NCBI RefSeq assembly: GCF_900454025.1
Contig: NZ_UGQM01000001.1
Coordinates: forward strand, 1,488,001-1,552,000
Reading direction: 5' to 3'
Length of the DNA: 64,000 nt
Origin: Mycolicibacterium gilvum
GTDB taxonomy: Bacteria; Actinomycetota; Actinomycetes; Mycobacteriales; Mycobacteriaceae
The number at the start of each line of letters is the position of its first letter. Position 1 is the stretch's first letter. Shown in pieces: positions 57,252 through 64,000 of the stretch. A program made the translations under genes and the position numbers. The notes beneath the pieces are model-generated. The model had not been told where the DNA came from. It searched no databases and worked only from the letters and a program-made list of their open reading frames with translations.

Positions 57252-58646
57252 ATGGCTATTCCCCAGAACCCACTGATCATCGGCGCGGGGCCGGCTGGAC
57301 TCACCGCCGGCATTGAGCTGGTGAAGAGGGGAGTGGCGCCGCGCATCTACGAATCGTCGATGGAAGTCGGGGGTCTTGCTCGGACGCTCACCGATGGGGA
57401 GTGGCGTGCCGACCCCGGCGGGCATCGATTCTTCACACAGCACGAGGAGATCATGGATCTGTGGAAGTCACTGCTTCCACATGATCAATGGATCGCTCTT
57501 CCGCGGCGGTCGGCGATGCTCGTCGATCGCCACCTGGTGCCGTACCCGTTGGTCGGTCGTGACCTCCTGACGCAGTTGGGTTTCCGAAGCGGCGTGCGCG
57601 GTGCCGGCGGGCTCGTGTGGTCGCGCATGCGTCGCGGTATGCGCGCCGTCGAGAAGCAGCAGACATTCCGCGAATGGGGCGTCGAGGAATTCGGCCGCTA
57701 TTGGTACCGGCTGTTCTTCGATGGCTACGTCCGCAAGACGTGGCTGGCCGATCCTGACCACCTGGCCAGCGATTGGGCGAACCAACGAATCAAACCCATC
57801 GATTGGCGCCGCCCCGGCACGCGGAACGGCAACCACGATGTGTTCCGCTACCCGCGACTCGGTCCCGGGCAACTCTGGGATGCCGCCGCAGCCAGACTGG
57901 TTGAGGCCGGCTGCCCACCGTCCCTCGGCTCCCGCGTCATCGGTCTCCATCGGGACAGCCGTGGTTGGACGATCGAACTGGAGAACGGCGAAACAGCTAC
58001 GGGGGACGCCGTGTTCTCCAGCATGCCGTTACAGACGTTGGTCCATGTGTTGAAACCTGCCCCGCCCAAACACGTCCATGCCATCGCGGACACGCTCCGC
58101 CATCGCTCTCTCATCACTGTGGCGGTGGCACTGCCCAAGGCGTATGACGTCCCGTTCAACTGGGTGTACACCCCGGGGCCGGAGTTCCGGGTCGGGCGCG
58201 TGCAGAACTACGGCCGCTGGTCGGCAGCGCTCGCCCCTGCGGGGTTCAGCGGCACGCATCTCGGCTTGGAATACTTCACGCTGCCCCACGACGATCTCTG
58301 GTTGGCCGACGACGACAACCTGCGCGCCATCGTCCAGCAGGACCTGCGGATGCTCGGCGTGGGGGAGTTGGATCCCGAACACCTGATGATCGTGCGCTCG
58401 CAATACGCGTACCCCATCTACGAGACAGGTCGGGAGAGGAACGTCGTCCGCATCCGCGATTATCTGCGGGAGAACCACCCGGCGATCCATCCGATCGGCC
58501 GAAACGGTATGCACCGCTACGACAATCAGGACCACGCGATGCTCAGCGCGCTACGCAGCGTGGCCCGGTACTTCGGCGAGCAGGTCGATCCGTGGCAGGT
58601 CAACACCGATCTCGGCTACCACGAAACCGGCTTGCTCAAGAACTGA
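57252..58646 (+). CDS. FAD-dependent oxidoreductase (UDP-galactopyranose mutase/amine oxidase-like)
   Basis: The 464-residue protein starts at the ATG at 57252 (a TTG just before is less likely). It has the FAD-binding GxGxxG in PLIIGAGPAGLTAGIELVKR, GGLARTLTDGEWRADPGGHR, FREWGVEEFGRYWYRLFFDG and C-terminal GRNGMHRYDNQDHAMLSALR. This is the NAD(P)-binding_8/amino-oxidase fold of UDP-galactopyranose mutase and related enzymes. It could isomerise a nucleotide sugar or act on a prenyl substrate from the upstream gene. I cannot decide. It is the last gene of the exopolysaccharide locus. Confidence 0.75.
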   Translation: MAIPQNPLIIGAGPAGLTAGIELVKRGVAPRIYESSMEVGGLARTLTDGEWRADPGGHRFFTQHEEIMDLWKSLLPHDQWIALPRRSAMLVDRHLVPYPLVGRDLLTQLGFRSGVRGAGGLVWSRMRRGMRAVEKQQTFREWGVEEFGRYWYRLFFDGYVRKTWLADPDHLASDWANQRIKPIDWRRPGTRNGNHDVFRYPRLGPGQLWDAAAARLVEAGCPPSLGSRVIGLHRDSRGWTIELENGETATGDAVFSSMPLQTLVHVLKPAPPKHVHAIADTLRHRSLITVAVALPKAYDVPFNWVYTPGPEFRVGRVQNYGRWSAALAPAGFSGTHLGLEYFTLPHDDLWLADDDNLRAIVQQDLRMLGVGELDPEHLMIVRSQYAYPIYETGRERNVVRIRDYLRENHPAIHPIGRNGMHRYDNQDHAMLSALRSVARYFGEQVDPWQVNTDLGYHETGLLKN

Positions 58647-58651
58647 ATGTC

Positions 58652-58801
58652 TCAGCGGCCGAGCAGTCGCTGCAGCCGCGACCGGAACGAGCCCTCGGCC
58701 GGCACGAAACGCGCGCATTCACACGAGGAACAGTCACTGCCGGCCCGGTAGTGCTCATGAGCAAGTCGGCCGTGACCGCACCGGCACTCCGTCGTCTGCA
58801 C
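58652..58801 (-). CDS. Small cysteine-rich (zinc-binding) protein, 49 aa
   Basis: On the minus strand from the GTG at 58801 to the TGA at 58652: V(M)QTTECRCGHGRLAHEHYR, then AGSDCSSCECARFVPAEGSF and RSRLQRLLGR. The pattern CxCGHxxxxHxHYRxGxDCxxCxC is very regular and suggests one or two zinc sites. It fits short actinobacterial proteins with a CGH...H.H...G.DC..C.C pattern that I recall. AGGTGC just before the GTG could serve as ribosome site. It is convergent with the FAD gene, whose stop is five bases away. Function unknown. Confidence 0.55.
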   Translation of the reverse strand: MQTTECRCGHGRLAHEHYRAGSDCSSCECARFVPAEGSFRSRLQRLLGR

Positions 58802-58918
58802 GCACCTGAATTTACGCTGTGAAACACCTGTTTCGGCAACGAATCCACACGCAGAGGCGGCCGGCGAGCGAATTCGCCGTCCACCGCACGAAAGTGCGCC
58901 AACGCGTCAATTTCTCAG

Positions 58919-58924
58919 TACAGT
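58919..58924 (+). promoter_or_regulatory. -10 element of a probable leaderless promoter for the PH-domain gene
   Basis: TACAGT lies six bases before the GTG at 58931, placing the predicted transcription start on the start codon. No ribosome site is visible. Confidence 0.5.
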
Positions 58925-58930
58925 GCTGCC

Positions 58931-59449
58931 GTGGGCTATCCGGAGAATGTGCTGGCCAAGGACGAACATGTCGTTCTGCACCGCCATCCGCACTGGGGGC
59001 GGCTCGTCCTGCCCGCCGTGATCTTGATTATTGCCAGCGCTGCCGCCGCGTTCGTCGCCGGCTACGTCAATACCCTGAACTGGGAGCAGACCGCCAAGAC
59101 GATCGTCTTCGGGGTGATCGCGGCGATCTGGCTCGTCCTGGTCGGGTGGCTGGCGGTGTGGCCGTTCCTGAACTGGTGGACGACGCACTTTGTGATCACC
59201 GACCGCCGCGTCATGTACCGGCACGGACTGATCACCCGGTCGGGCATCGACATCCCGCTCGCGCGGATCAACAGCGTCGAATTCCGGCACGGCCTCGTCG
59301 ACCGTATCTTCCGTACCGGCACCCTGATCATCGAGTCGGCTGCCCAGGATCCCCTGGAATTCCAGGACATCCCGCGGGTCGAGTACGTGCATTCCCTGCT
59401 ATATCACGAAGTTTTCGACACCCTCGGCTCGGAGGAGTCGCCGAGCTGA
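58931..59449 (+). CDS. PH-domain (DUF304) membrane protein, Rv3278c-like
   Basis: The 172-residue protein, from a GTG, has two membrane helices (about residues 24-46 and 56-76), then a bacterial PH domain: WWTTHFVITDRRVMYRHGLI, SGIDIPLARINSVEFRHGLV, RIFRTGTLIIESAAQDPLEF. It corresponds to Rv3278c and marks the return to core synteny. Function unknown. Its last twelve codons (EVFDTLGSEESPS) lie in a 35-bp repeat that occurs again at 60863-60897. Confidence 0.87.
   Translation: MGYPENVLAKDEHVVLHRHPHWGRLVLPAVILIIASAAAAFVAGYVNTLNWEQTAKTIVFGVIAAIWLVLVGWLAVWPFLNWWTTHFVITDRRVMYRHGLITRSGIDIPLARINSVEFRHGLVDRIFRTGTLIIESAAQDPLEFQDIPRVEYVHSLLYHEVFDTLGSEESPS
59406..59440 (+). repeat. 35-bp direct repeat, left copy
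   Basis: Matches 60863-60897 at 30 of 35 positions, with a perfect core GACACCCTCGGCTCG. On the plus strand it encodes the end of the PH-domain protein. On the minus strand the same bases encode SSEPRVSKTS and a stop, the C-terminus of the GtrA protein. Confidence 0.85.
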
Positions 59450-59487
59450 GTCTGCGCGAGGTAACGCGCTGACCTAGCGTGGACGGC

Positions 59488-60075
59488 ATGGTTGTCGGGC
59501 AGAGGGTGACTGCGCGGCGCCGCTACCTCGTTCCCACTGTGATGGCCACGCTCGTGGTGTTGCTGTTCGTCAATGGTGCGAGCGGAACGGTGCTCTTCGC
59601 GCGCGCGCCAGTGGATCCGCTGGCCGCTGCGGACGCCATCATGGTTCTGGGCGGTGAACACGACGGCCGCGAGGCGTACGGACTCAAACTCGCCGAACAG
59701 GGCTACGCGGACACCGTCGTGCTGTCGAATCCCTATGCGGCCTCGGATAAGACGATGAAGAAAGCGTGTGCGCCACGGTCGGATATCCGGGTGATCTGTC
59801 GACCGCCTGCGCCGTCAACCACTCGCGGCGAGGCCCTGATGGCCCGCCAGCTCGCCGATGAGCACGGGTGGACGTCGATCATCGTTGTCAGCTGGCGCTA
59901 CCACCTGCCTCGCGCACGCAAAATCTTCGAGCAGTGCTTTGTGACGCCAGAACGCTCCGTCATCATGCGCGACGTTCCGCGGCGCTACCCCTTCTCGGTC
60001 GCCCAATGGCAATACACCTACCTCTACCAGTACGGGGGATGGGTGAAAGCTGAGATCCAGGGGCGGTGCGATTAG
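59488..60075 (+). CDS. YdcF-family (DUF218) protein
   Basis: The 195-residue protein has one N-terminal membrane helix (PTVMATLVVLLFVNGASG), then the DUF218 domain: DAIMVLGGEHDGREAYGLKL, VLSNPYAASDKTMKKAC, STTRGEALMARQLADEHGWT, SIIVVSWRYHLPRARKIFEQ. The TTRGEA and W/SxxYHxPRA motifs are the family signature. Relatives (SanA, ElyC, YdcF) act in the cell envelope, possibly on lipid carriers or peptidoglycan. It lies in the cassette bounded by the 35-bp repeats and overlaps the convergent CrcB-like gene by four bases. Confidence 0.85.
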   Translation: MVVGQRVTARRRYLVPTVMATLVVLLFVNGASGTVLFARAPVDPLAAADAIMVLGGEHDGREAYGLKLAEQGYADTVVLSNPYAASDKTMKKACAPRSDIRVICRPPAPSTTRGEALMARQLADEHGWTSIIVVSWRYHLPRARKIFEQCFVTPERSVIMRDVPRRYPFSVAQWQYTYLYQYGGWVKAEIQGRCD

Positions 60076-60446
60076 CGCAGCACCTTGACGTAGAACGTCG
60101 TTCCCGCCCGCACCGCCAGATAGCCGGCCAGGGCGAATGTCGCTCCGACCGCGCAGTACACCGCGAGCCGGCGTGCCACGACGAGCCCGCTGCGCAGGAT
60201 TGAGTCGGTCCCAAGCCATACCGGCGGTGCGGCCGCGACCAGGATCATGCTCGACGCTGAACCTAGGAACCCGACCGTGATCGGTGCCGTGACGGCGGGG
60301 AGATAGGGGTACGCGCTGAACACTCCGAGGGCGCCACAGATCCCCGCGGTGCTGAGAAGTAGTCGTCGTCGGGAGGGTCGCCGCAGGACGAGGAGTGCGA
60401 CGCCGCTTCCCAGTGCTCCACCGATGGCCACCATCACCCAGTTCAT
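60072..60446 (-). CDS. CrcB-like (degenerate FluC) membrane protein, second of pair
   Basis: The 124-residue protein has four hydrophobic segments and the CrcB-type opening VMVAIGGALGSGVALLVLRR. A later GFLGSASSMILVAA segment sits where fluoride channels have GFCGxxTTFS. The pore residues (Asn in TLxVN and the Phe box) are absent. It begins four bases after its partner, as with the paired crcB genes of other actinobacteria that form heterodimers. Fluoride export is doubtful; a diverged membrane pair is the safer description. Confidence 0.6.
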   Translation of the reverse strand: MNWVMVAIGGALGSGVALLVLRRPSRRRLLLSTAGICGALGVFSAYPYLPAVTAPITVGFLGSASSMILVAAAPPVWLGTDSILRSGLVVARRLAVYCAVGATFALAGYLAVRAGTTFYVKVLR

Positions 60447-60450
60447 GCGG

Positions 60451-60819
60451 TCACCGCGCCGCCACCCGCGCGCACAATAGCCCGCACACCAGCCCCGCCA
60501 CCGCCGCCGTAGGCGTCAGAGTCAGCACGGCGAGTGAGATCTTCATGGTCGTGCTGATCGTGAGCACCGCCCACGCGCTCAGGCTCGCCACGCTGCCGCA
60601 CAATCCCAGCACCGCAAACTGCAGCGGCGACTTCGGGCCGTGGGCGAGGACATACGCGGCCACCACGAACGCGACAAAGACGGTCACCACCGTGGACACG
60701 AGCATCTCGCGGGGCGTCGGCCAGGTCGCCGTGACCGCGTAACGCACCAGTGCACCCGCGGTGCCGCCCACGATCAAAGCCAACGGTTGCGTCGACGAAC
60801 GACGATGGCGACCCGGCAC
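60451..60819 (-). CDS. CrcB-like (degenerate FluC) membrane protein, first of pair
   Basis: The 122-residue protein has LALIVGGTAGALVRYAVTAT, which keeps the GGxxGAxxRY motif of CrcB, then MLVSTVVTVFVAFVVAAYVL and LGLCGSVASLSAWAVLTIST. Compared with canonical CrcB the GTLxVN motif (here VSTVVTV) and the TTFST motif (here VASLSAW) are changed. Four helices. Its stop and the start of the next gene are separated by four bases. It is in the cassette between the two 35-bp repeats. Confidence 0.65.
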   Translation of the reverse strand: MPGRHRRSSTQPLALIVGGTAGALVRYAVTATWPTPREMLVSTVVTVFVAFVVAAYVLAHGPKSPLQFAVLGLCGSVASLSAWAVLTISTTMKISLAVLTLTPTAAVAGLVCGLLCARVAAR

Positions 60820-60860
60820 CCAACAACGCTATGCAAAGACCGTCTCGCCGGCACGCCGGC

Positions 60861-61544
60861 TTACGAGGTCTTTGACACCCTCGGCTCGTCGGAGTCGTTG
60901 CGTTGACGGTGGCTACGGCGACGTCGCGACGTCCGCATCGGCGTCACGTTGTCCTTCGGCTCCGGGCCGTGGGGATGCCGCAACTCGTACTCGTCTTCCA
61001 GCGCCTCGGCGAGACCGCCACCGGTGAGCGTCGACTCCAGCGCCTTCTCCGGGTTGCGCGCGAACTCGTCGGGGAAGACGAAGCGCCGGAACGCCCAGAA
61101 CCGGAACGCCATCTGCAGCAGGTTGCCGATGATGTAAGCGGAGATGAAGTCCGCGATGTTCTCCGTCATCAGCGACACCATCGGCACGCGCAGCATCAGC
61201 ACATAGCTCGACACCCACAGCGGCGCCATGCTGAGCAGCACGCCGACTCCACTGACCCCGAAGAACAGCAGCGCCTCGTGGTGACGCTCGCGGCCGCCGC
61301 GATCGCGGAAGCTCCATTCCCGGTTGAGGATGTAGGACGCGATCACCGCGACGATGCCGGCGATGATCTTCGCCGTGACGGGCTTCGGCTCGAGGATCGT
61401 CAGCTTCAGCGTGAAGAAGATGGCCGAGTCGATGACGAATGTCGTCGCACCGACGATTGCGAACTTGATGAGCTCATGGTGCCGTTCGGCGTAGGGACGG
61501 ATCGGGCCGGGGAGGCGGCGGATCGTCGCATCGGCAAAGGACAC
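60861..61544 (-). CDS. GtrA-family membrane protein, Rv3277-like
   Basis: The 227-residue protein, from a GTG at 61544, has four membrane helices and the GtrA pattern LIKFAIVGATTFVIDSAIFF, IASYILNREWSFRDRGG, IGNLLQMAFRFWAFRRFVFP. GtrA proteins assist sugar transfer at membranes, often polyprenyl-linked sugars. It corresponds to Rv3277. A TAAACT box eight bases upstream suggests a leaderless start. The last codons lie in the right copy of the 35-bp repeat. The RRRRSHRQR stretch before them is very basic. Confidence 0.87.
   Translation of the reverse strand: MSFADATIRRLPGPIRPYAERHHELIKFAIVGATTFVIDSAIFFTLKLTILEPKPVTAKIIAGIVAVIASYILNREWSFRDRGGRERHHEALLFFGVSGVGVLLSMAPLWVSSYVLMLRVPMVSLMTENIADFISAYIIGNLLQMAFRFWAFRRFVFPDEFARNPEKALESTLTGGGLAEALEDEYELRHPHGPEPKDNVTPMRTSRRRRSHRQRNDSDEPRVSKTS
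60863..60897 (+). repeat. 35-bp direct repeat, right copy
   Basis: On the minus strand it encodes the C-terminus of GtrA (SDEPRVSKTS). On the plus strand the same bases read YEVFDTLGSSES followed by LR and a stop, a second version of the PH-domain protein C-terminus. Confidence 0.85.
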
Positions 61545-61629
61545 AAGGAGTCAGTTTACGGAAACGGTTGCCCGGATGCCGCATCCCGCGGTTACCGCAG
61601 GTCAACGCTGCGTCATCGGCCATGACACC

Positions 61630-62838
61630 ATGTACGCCGTGTCAAGAAGTCCCGCCTCTCCACCCGTCGTAGCAATGATCGGCGGCGGCCAACTCGCCCG
61701 CATGACCGCTCAGGCCGCTATCGCGCTCGGCCAGACCCTGCGCGTGCTGGCGGTCCGCAGCGATGAATCCGCCGCTCAGGTGACCCCGGACGTCGTCCTC
61801 GGCTCCCACACCGACCTTGATGCGCTGCGGCGCGTCGCCGACGGCGCGACCGCCTTCACCTTCGATCACGAGCACGTCCCGACCGAACACCTCGACGTGC
61901 TGGTCGCCGAAGGCGTGAACGTGTCGCCTCCGCCCGGCGCGCTCGTGCACGCCCAGGACAAGCTCCTGATGCGACGGCGTCTCTCCGACCTCGGAGCGCC
62001 CGTGCCCCGCTTCTCCGACGTGTCGTCGGTCGAGGACGCCGTCGCGTTCAGCGAGCAGGTCGGTGGCCCTGCGGTCATCAAGACGGTGCGCGGGGGCTAC
62101 GACGGCCGCGGCGTCGTCATCGCCGCTGACACCGACGAGGTGCGCGCCGTCGTCGCGCAGTATCTGAACGACGGCGTGTCGGTGATGATCGAGGAGCGCG
62201 TCGCGATGCGCCGCGAACTGGCTGCGCTGGTGGCACGTTCGCCGTTCGGGCAGGGTGCTGCGTGGCCGGTGGTGGAGACAGTGCAGCGTGACGGCATCTG
62301 CGTCACCGTGCTGGCACCGGCTCCCGATCTGTCGGAGGGTTTGGGTTCGGCCGCATCGGAATTGGCGCTGCGCATCGCGTCCTCGCTCGGTGTGGTCGGG
62401 GTGCTCGCGGTCGAGCTGTTCGAGACCGTCGACGGCAGACTGCTGGTGAACGAATTGGCGATGCGCCCGCACAACTCGGGGCACTGGACGATGGACGGCG
62501 CGCGCACCAGCCAGTTCGAGCAGCACCTGCGTGCGGTGCTCGACTATCCGCTGGGCGACACGTCGGCGCTGGCGCCCACGGTGATGGGAAATGTTCTCGG
62601 CGCGCCCGAGACGCCAGCGATGTCGATGGATGAGCGTGTGCATCACCTGTTCGCGCGTATGCCCGACGCCAAGGTGCACCTGTACGGCAAAGAAGAGCGG
62701 CCCGGTCGCAAGATCGGCCATGTCAACATCGTCGGCGGACCGTCGGAACCGGTGGAGTCCCTGAGGGAGCGCGCCGAACGGGCGGCACACTGGTTGTCGC
62801 ACGCACAGTGGACCGACGGATGGGATCCCCACGCATGA
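61630..62838 (+). CDS. purK: N5-carboxyaminoimidazole ribonucleotide synthase PurK
   Basis: The 402-residue ATP-grasp enzyme begins (after a short variable stretch) with [20 protein letters not shown] and has [54 protein letters not shown] and [20 protein letters not shown]. It carboxylates AIR with ATP and bicarbonate in purine synthesis. The start is uncertain: ATG 61630 is chosen, with GTG 61639 and an ATG at 61576 as options. The stop overlaps purE by ATGA. Divergent from gtrA. Confidence 0.95.
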   Translation: MYAVSRSPASPPVVAMIGGGQLARMTAQAAIALGQTLRVLAVRSDESAAQVTPDVVLGSHTDLDALRRVADGATAFTFDHEHVPTEHLDVLVAEGVNVSPPPGALVHAQDKLLMRRRLSDLGAPVPRFSDVSSVEDAVAFSEQVGGPAVIKTVRGGYDGRGVVIAADTDEVRAVVAQYLNDGVSVMIEERVAMRRELAALVARSPFGQGAAWPVVETVQRDGICVTVLAPAPDLSEGLGSAASELALRIASSLGVVGVLAVELFETVDGRLLVNELAMRPHNSGHWTMDGARTSQFEQHLRAVLDYPLGDTSALAPTVMGNVLGAPETPAMSMDERVHHLFARMPDAKVHLYGKEERPGRKIGHVNIVGGPSEPVESLRERAERAAHWLSHAQWTDGWDPHA

Positions 62839-63338
62839 GCTCACCCCGCGTAGGCCTGATCATGGGCAGCGACAGTGATTGGCCGGTCATGTCCGACGCC
62901 GCCGAGGCATTGGCGGAGTTCGAGGTGCCCTTCGAGGTCGGTGTGGTGTCCGCGCACCGCACCCCCGCGCGGATGCTGACCTACGCCCAGGAGGCTGCCG
63001 GCCGCGGCATCGAGGTGATCATCGCCGGTGCCGGGGGCGCGGCGCACCTGCCGGGGATGGTCGCGTCTGCCACTCCTCTTCCGGTGATCGGTGTCCCGGT
63101 GCCGCTGGCCCGGCTCGACGGGATGGACTCGCTGCTGTCGATCGTGCAGATGCCGGCCGGGGTGCCGGTGGCGACGGTGTCGATCGGCGGCGCGCGCAAC
63201 GCCGGCCTGCTCGCGGTCCGGATCCTCGGCGCGTCGGACAAAGCCCTGCAGGAGCGCATGGCGGCTTTCCAGGCATCGCTGGAGCAGATGGTCCTGCAGA
63301 AGGACGAGGCGCTGCGCCAGAAACTCCTGGGGGAGTAG
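62835..63338 (+). CDS. purE: N5-carboxyaminoimidazole ribonucleotide mutase PurE
   Basis: The 167-residue protein has all class I PurE motifs: [60 protein letters not shown], and [20 protein letters not shown]. It rearranges N5-CAIR to CAIR. The ATG at 62835 overlaps the purK stop, so the two consecutive enzymes are coupled. Confidence 0.96.
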   Translation: MSSPRVGLIMGSDSDWPVMSDAAEALAEFEVPFEVGVVSAHRTPARMLTYAQEAAGRGIEVIIAGAGGAAHLPGMVASATPLPVIGVPVPLARLDGMDSLLSIVQMPAGVPVATVSIGGARNAGLLAVRILGASDKALQERMAAFQASLEQMVLQKDEALRQKLLGE

Positions 63339-63460
63339 CGGCCGTCTGGAGCCCTGGACGGTCGTTTCTGGCGCAATCAGATGTCCGTCAATGACCACCC
63401 TTCACCTGGGATTCGTCACACCGAGGTGTAGCTCTGGCGAATGACGGCTACCGGATAGTC

Positions 63461-64000
63461 ATGTCCATTTCGCTGCCCGGATTCGACACCTGGCTCATCG
63501 AGCGTCTCGAGGAGTGCGCAGGAGATTCGGGCGAACCTGTCGACACCTACGTCGCTCGCGCCGTCGCCACGCAGATGGTCACCGACTGCGAGCGCGTCGA
63601 CCGTGCCTCTGCAGGCCGGCTGAAGGCGCACCTGTCTCTGACGGGACTGTCCGGAGAAGCCGCCGCCGACGGCCTGTCGCCCGTCCTTGCCGACCCGGAA
63701 CGGCTTCGGGCGCTCCATGCCACGGGTGTGACGGGCACTCCGCCCGATCCCGCGTACACCCGCCTGGCCCGCATGACCGCGGATGCCCTGTCGGTGCCCG
63801 CCGCAGCACTTGTCGTCGTGTCGGCAGATCGCCAGTTCGTCCTCGGTGTCGCAGGCTCCGCCCCGCAGACAAGTCTGGCCGAGTCCTTCGACAAATACGT
63901 TGTTGCGAACGGTGCTCCCGTCAGCGTCGACGACGCACGCCGACATCCGCTGTTCAAGAAGTACGCCGCGGTGGCTGAAGGGCACGTCGTCGCGTACCTC
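63461..64000 (+). CDS. GAF-domain protein (partial, runs off the window)
   Basis: The ATG at 63461 opens 180 codons to the end of the window. The first 90 residues (ISLPGFDTWLIERLEECAGD and a helical segment) are unrecognised. From about residue 95, DPAYTRLARMTADALSVPAA then LVVVSADRQFVLGVAG, SFDKYVVANGAPVSVDDARR and HPLFKKYAAVAEGHVVAYL match a GAF sensor domain. GAF proteins in mycobacteria may carry PP2C, GGDEF or kinase outputs; the output domain here is beyond the window. It replaces fadE25, which I recall next to purE in M. tuberculosis. Confidence 0.7.
   Translation, partial: MSISLPGFDTWLIERLEECAGDSGEPVDTYVARAVATQMVTDCERVDRASAGRLKAHLSLTGLSGEAAADGLSPVLADPERLRALHATGVTGTPPDPAYTRLARMTADALSVPAAALVVVSADRQFVLGVAGSAPQTSLAESFDKYVVANGAPVSVDDARRHPLFKKYAAVAEGHVVAYL

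Noticed and set aside
59404..59661. Minus-strand frame ending SSEPRVSKTS as a gene of its own
   Set aside because: Only the last codons resemble GtrA, and they come from the duplicated 35-bp repeat. The rest is antisense to ydcF without motifs.

Overview
The window looks like the chromosome of a mycobacterium, most likely a rapid grower (Mycolicibacterium). Outside one central region the genes are GC-rich and follow the order I remember for Mycobacterium tuberculosis Rv3291c to Rv3275c: lrpA, lat, an Rv3289c-like gene, usfY, usfX, sigF, accA3, a SufE gene, sseA, maf, accE5, accD5, then (about 41 kb further on) the Rv3278c-like PH-domain gene, the Rv3277-like gtrA gene, purK and purE. This synteny is from memory, not from a database search.

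Region 1 (1-17.8 kb) is core genome: lysine aminotransferase, the sigma-F stress module (usfX-sigF with a STAS protein opposite and three SigF-type promoter motifs), the acyl-CoA carboxylase genes accA3 and accE5-accD5, and the sulfur genes sufE and sseA. It carries small insertions: a DUF559 gene between two matching hairpins, a diguanylate cyclase, an OafA-type acyltransferase and two tandem secreted paralogues.

Region 2 (about 18.2-58.6 kb) sits where M. tuberculosis has birA; I find no birA in the window. It is an exopolysaccharide locus, visibly less GC-rich than its flanks: a DUF4012 membrane protein, a Wzz/BY-kinase chain-length regulator, a Wzy-like polymerase, an acyltransferase broken by a frameshift, a Wzx-like flippase, three FkbM methyltransferases, another methyltransferase, two GT4 glycosyltransferases, an AlgD-like GDP-mannose dehydrogenase, a Wzb phosphatase, a WbaP-type initiating transferase, gmd and fcl (GDP-L-fucose), a divergent cis-prenyltransferase and an FAD oxidoreductase. 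Together they fit a Wzx/Wzy-dependent, fucose- and uronate-containing, probably O-methylated surface polymer.

The locus is heavily invaded by transposons in two clusters. Cluster 1 (25.9-33.3 kb) is four deep: an IS21-family relic contains an IS3-family element, which contains a second IS3-family element, which contains a Tn554-like tyrosine-recombinase trio. Cluster 2 (34.7-41.1 kb) is an IS1380-family element holding both a three-gene DUF6431/DDE transposase/ATPase transposon and a second copy of the inner IS3 element. An intact IS1380 copy and an IS256-family element follow at 48.6-51.7 kb. Because intact copies lie in the same window, ends, target duplications and element lengths can be set to the base, and the subtraction sums agree exactly (1338 bp and 1697 bp).

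Region 3 (58.6-64 kb) returns to core synteny, but a cassette of ydcF plus two degenerate CrcB-like genes separates the PH-domain gene from gtrA. It is flanked by a 35-bp direct repeat that supplies C-terminal codons to both neighbours. The window ends inside a GAF-domain gene.
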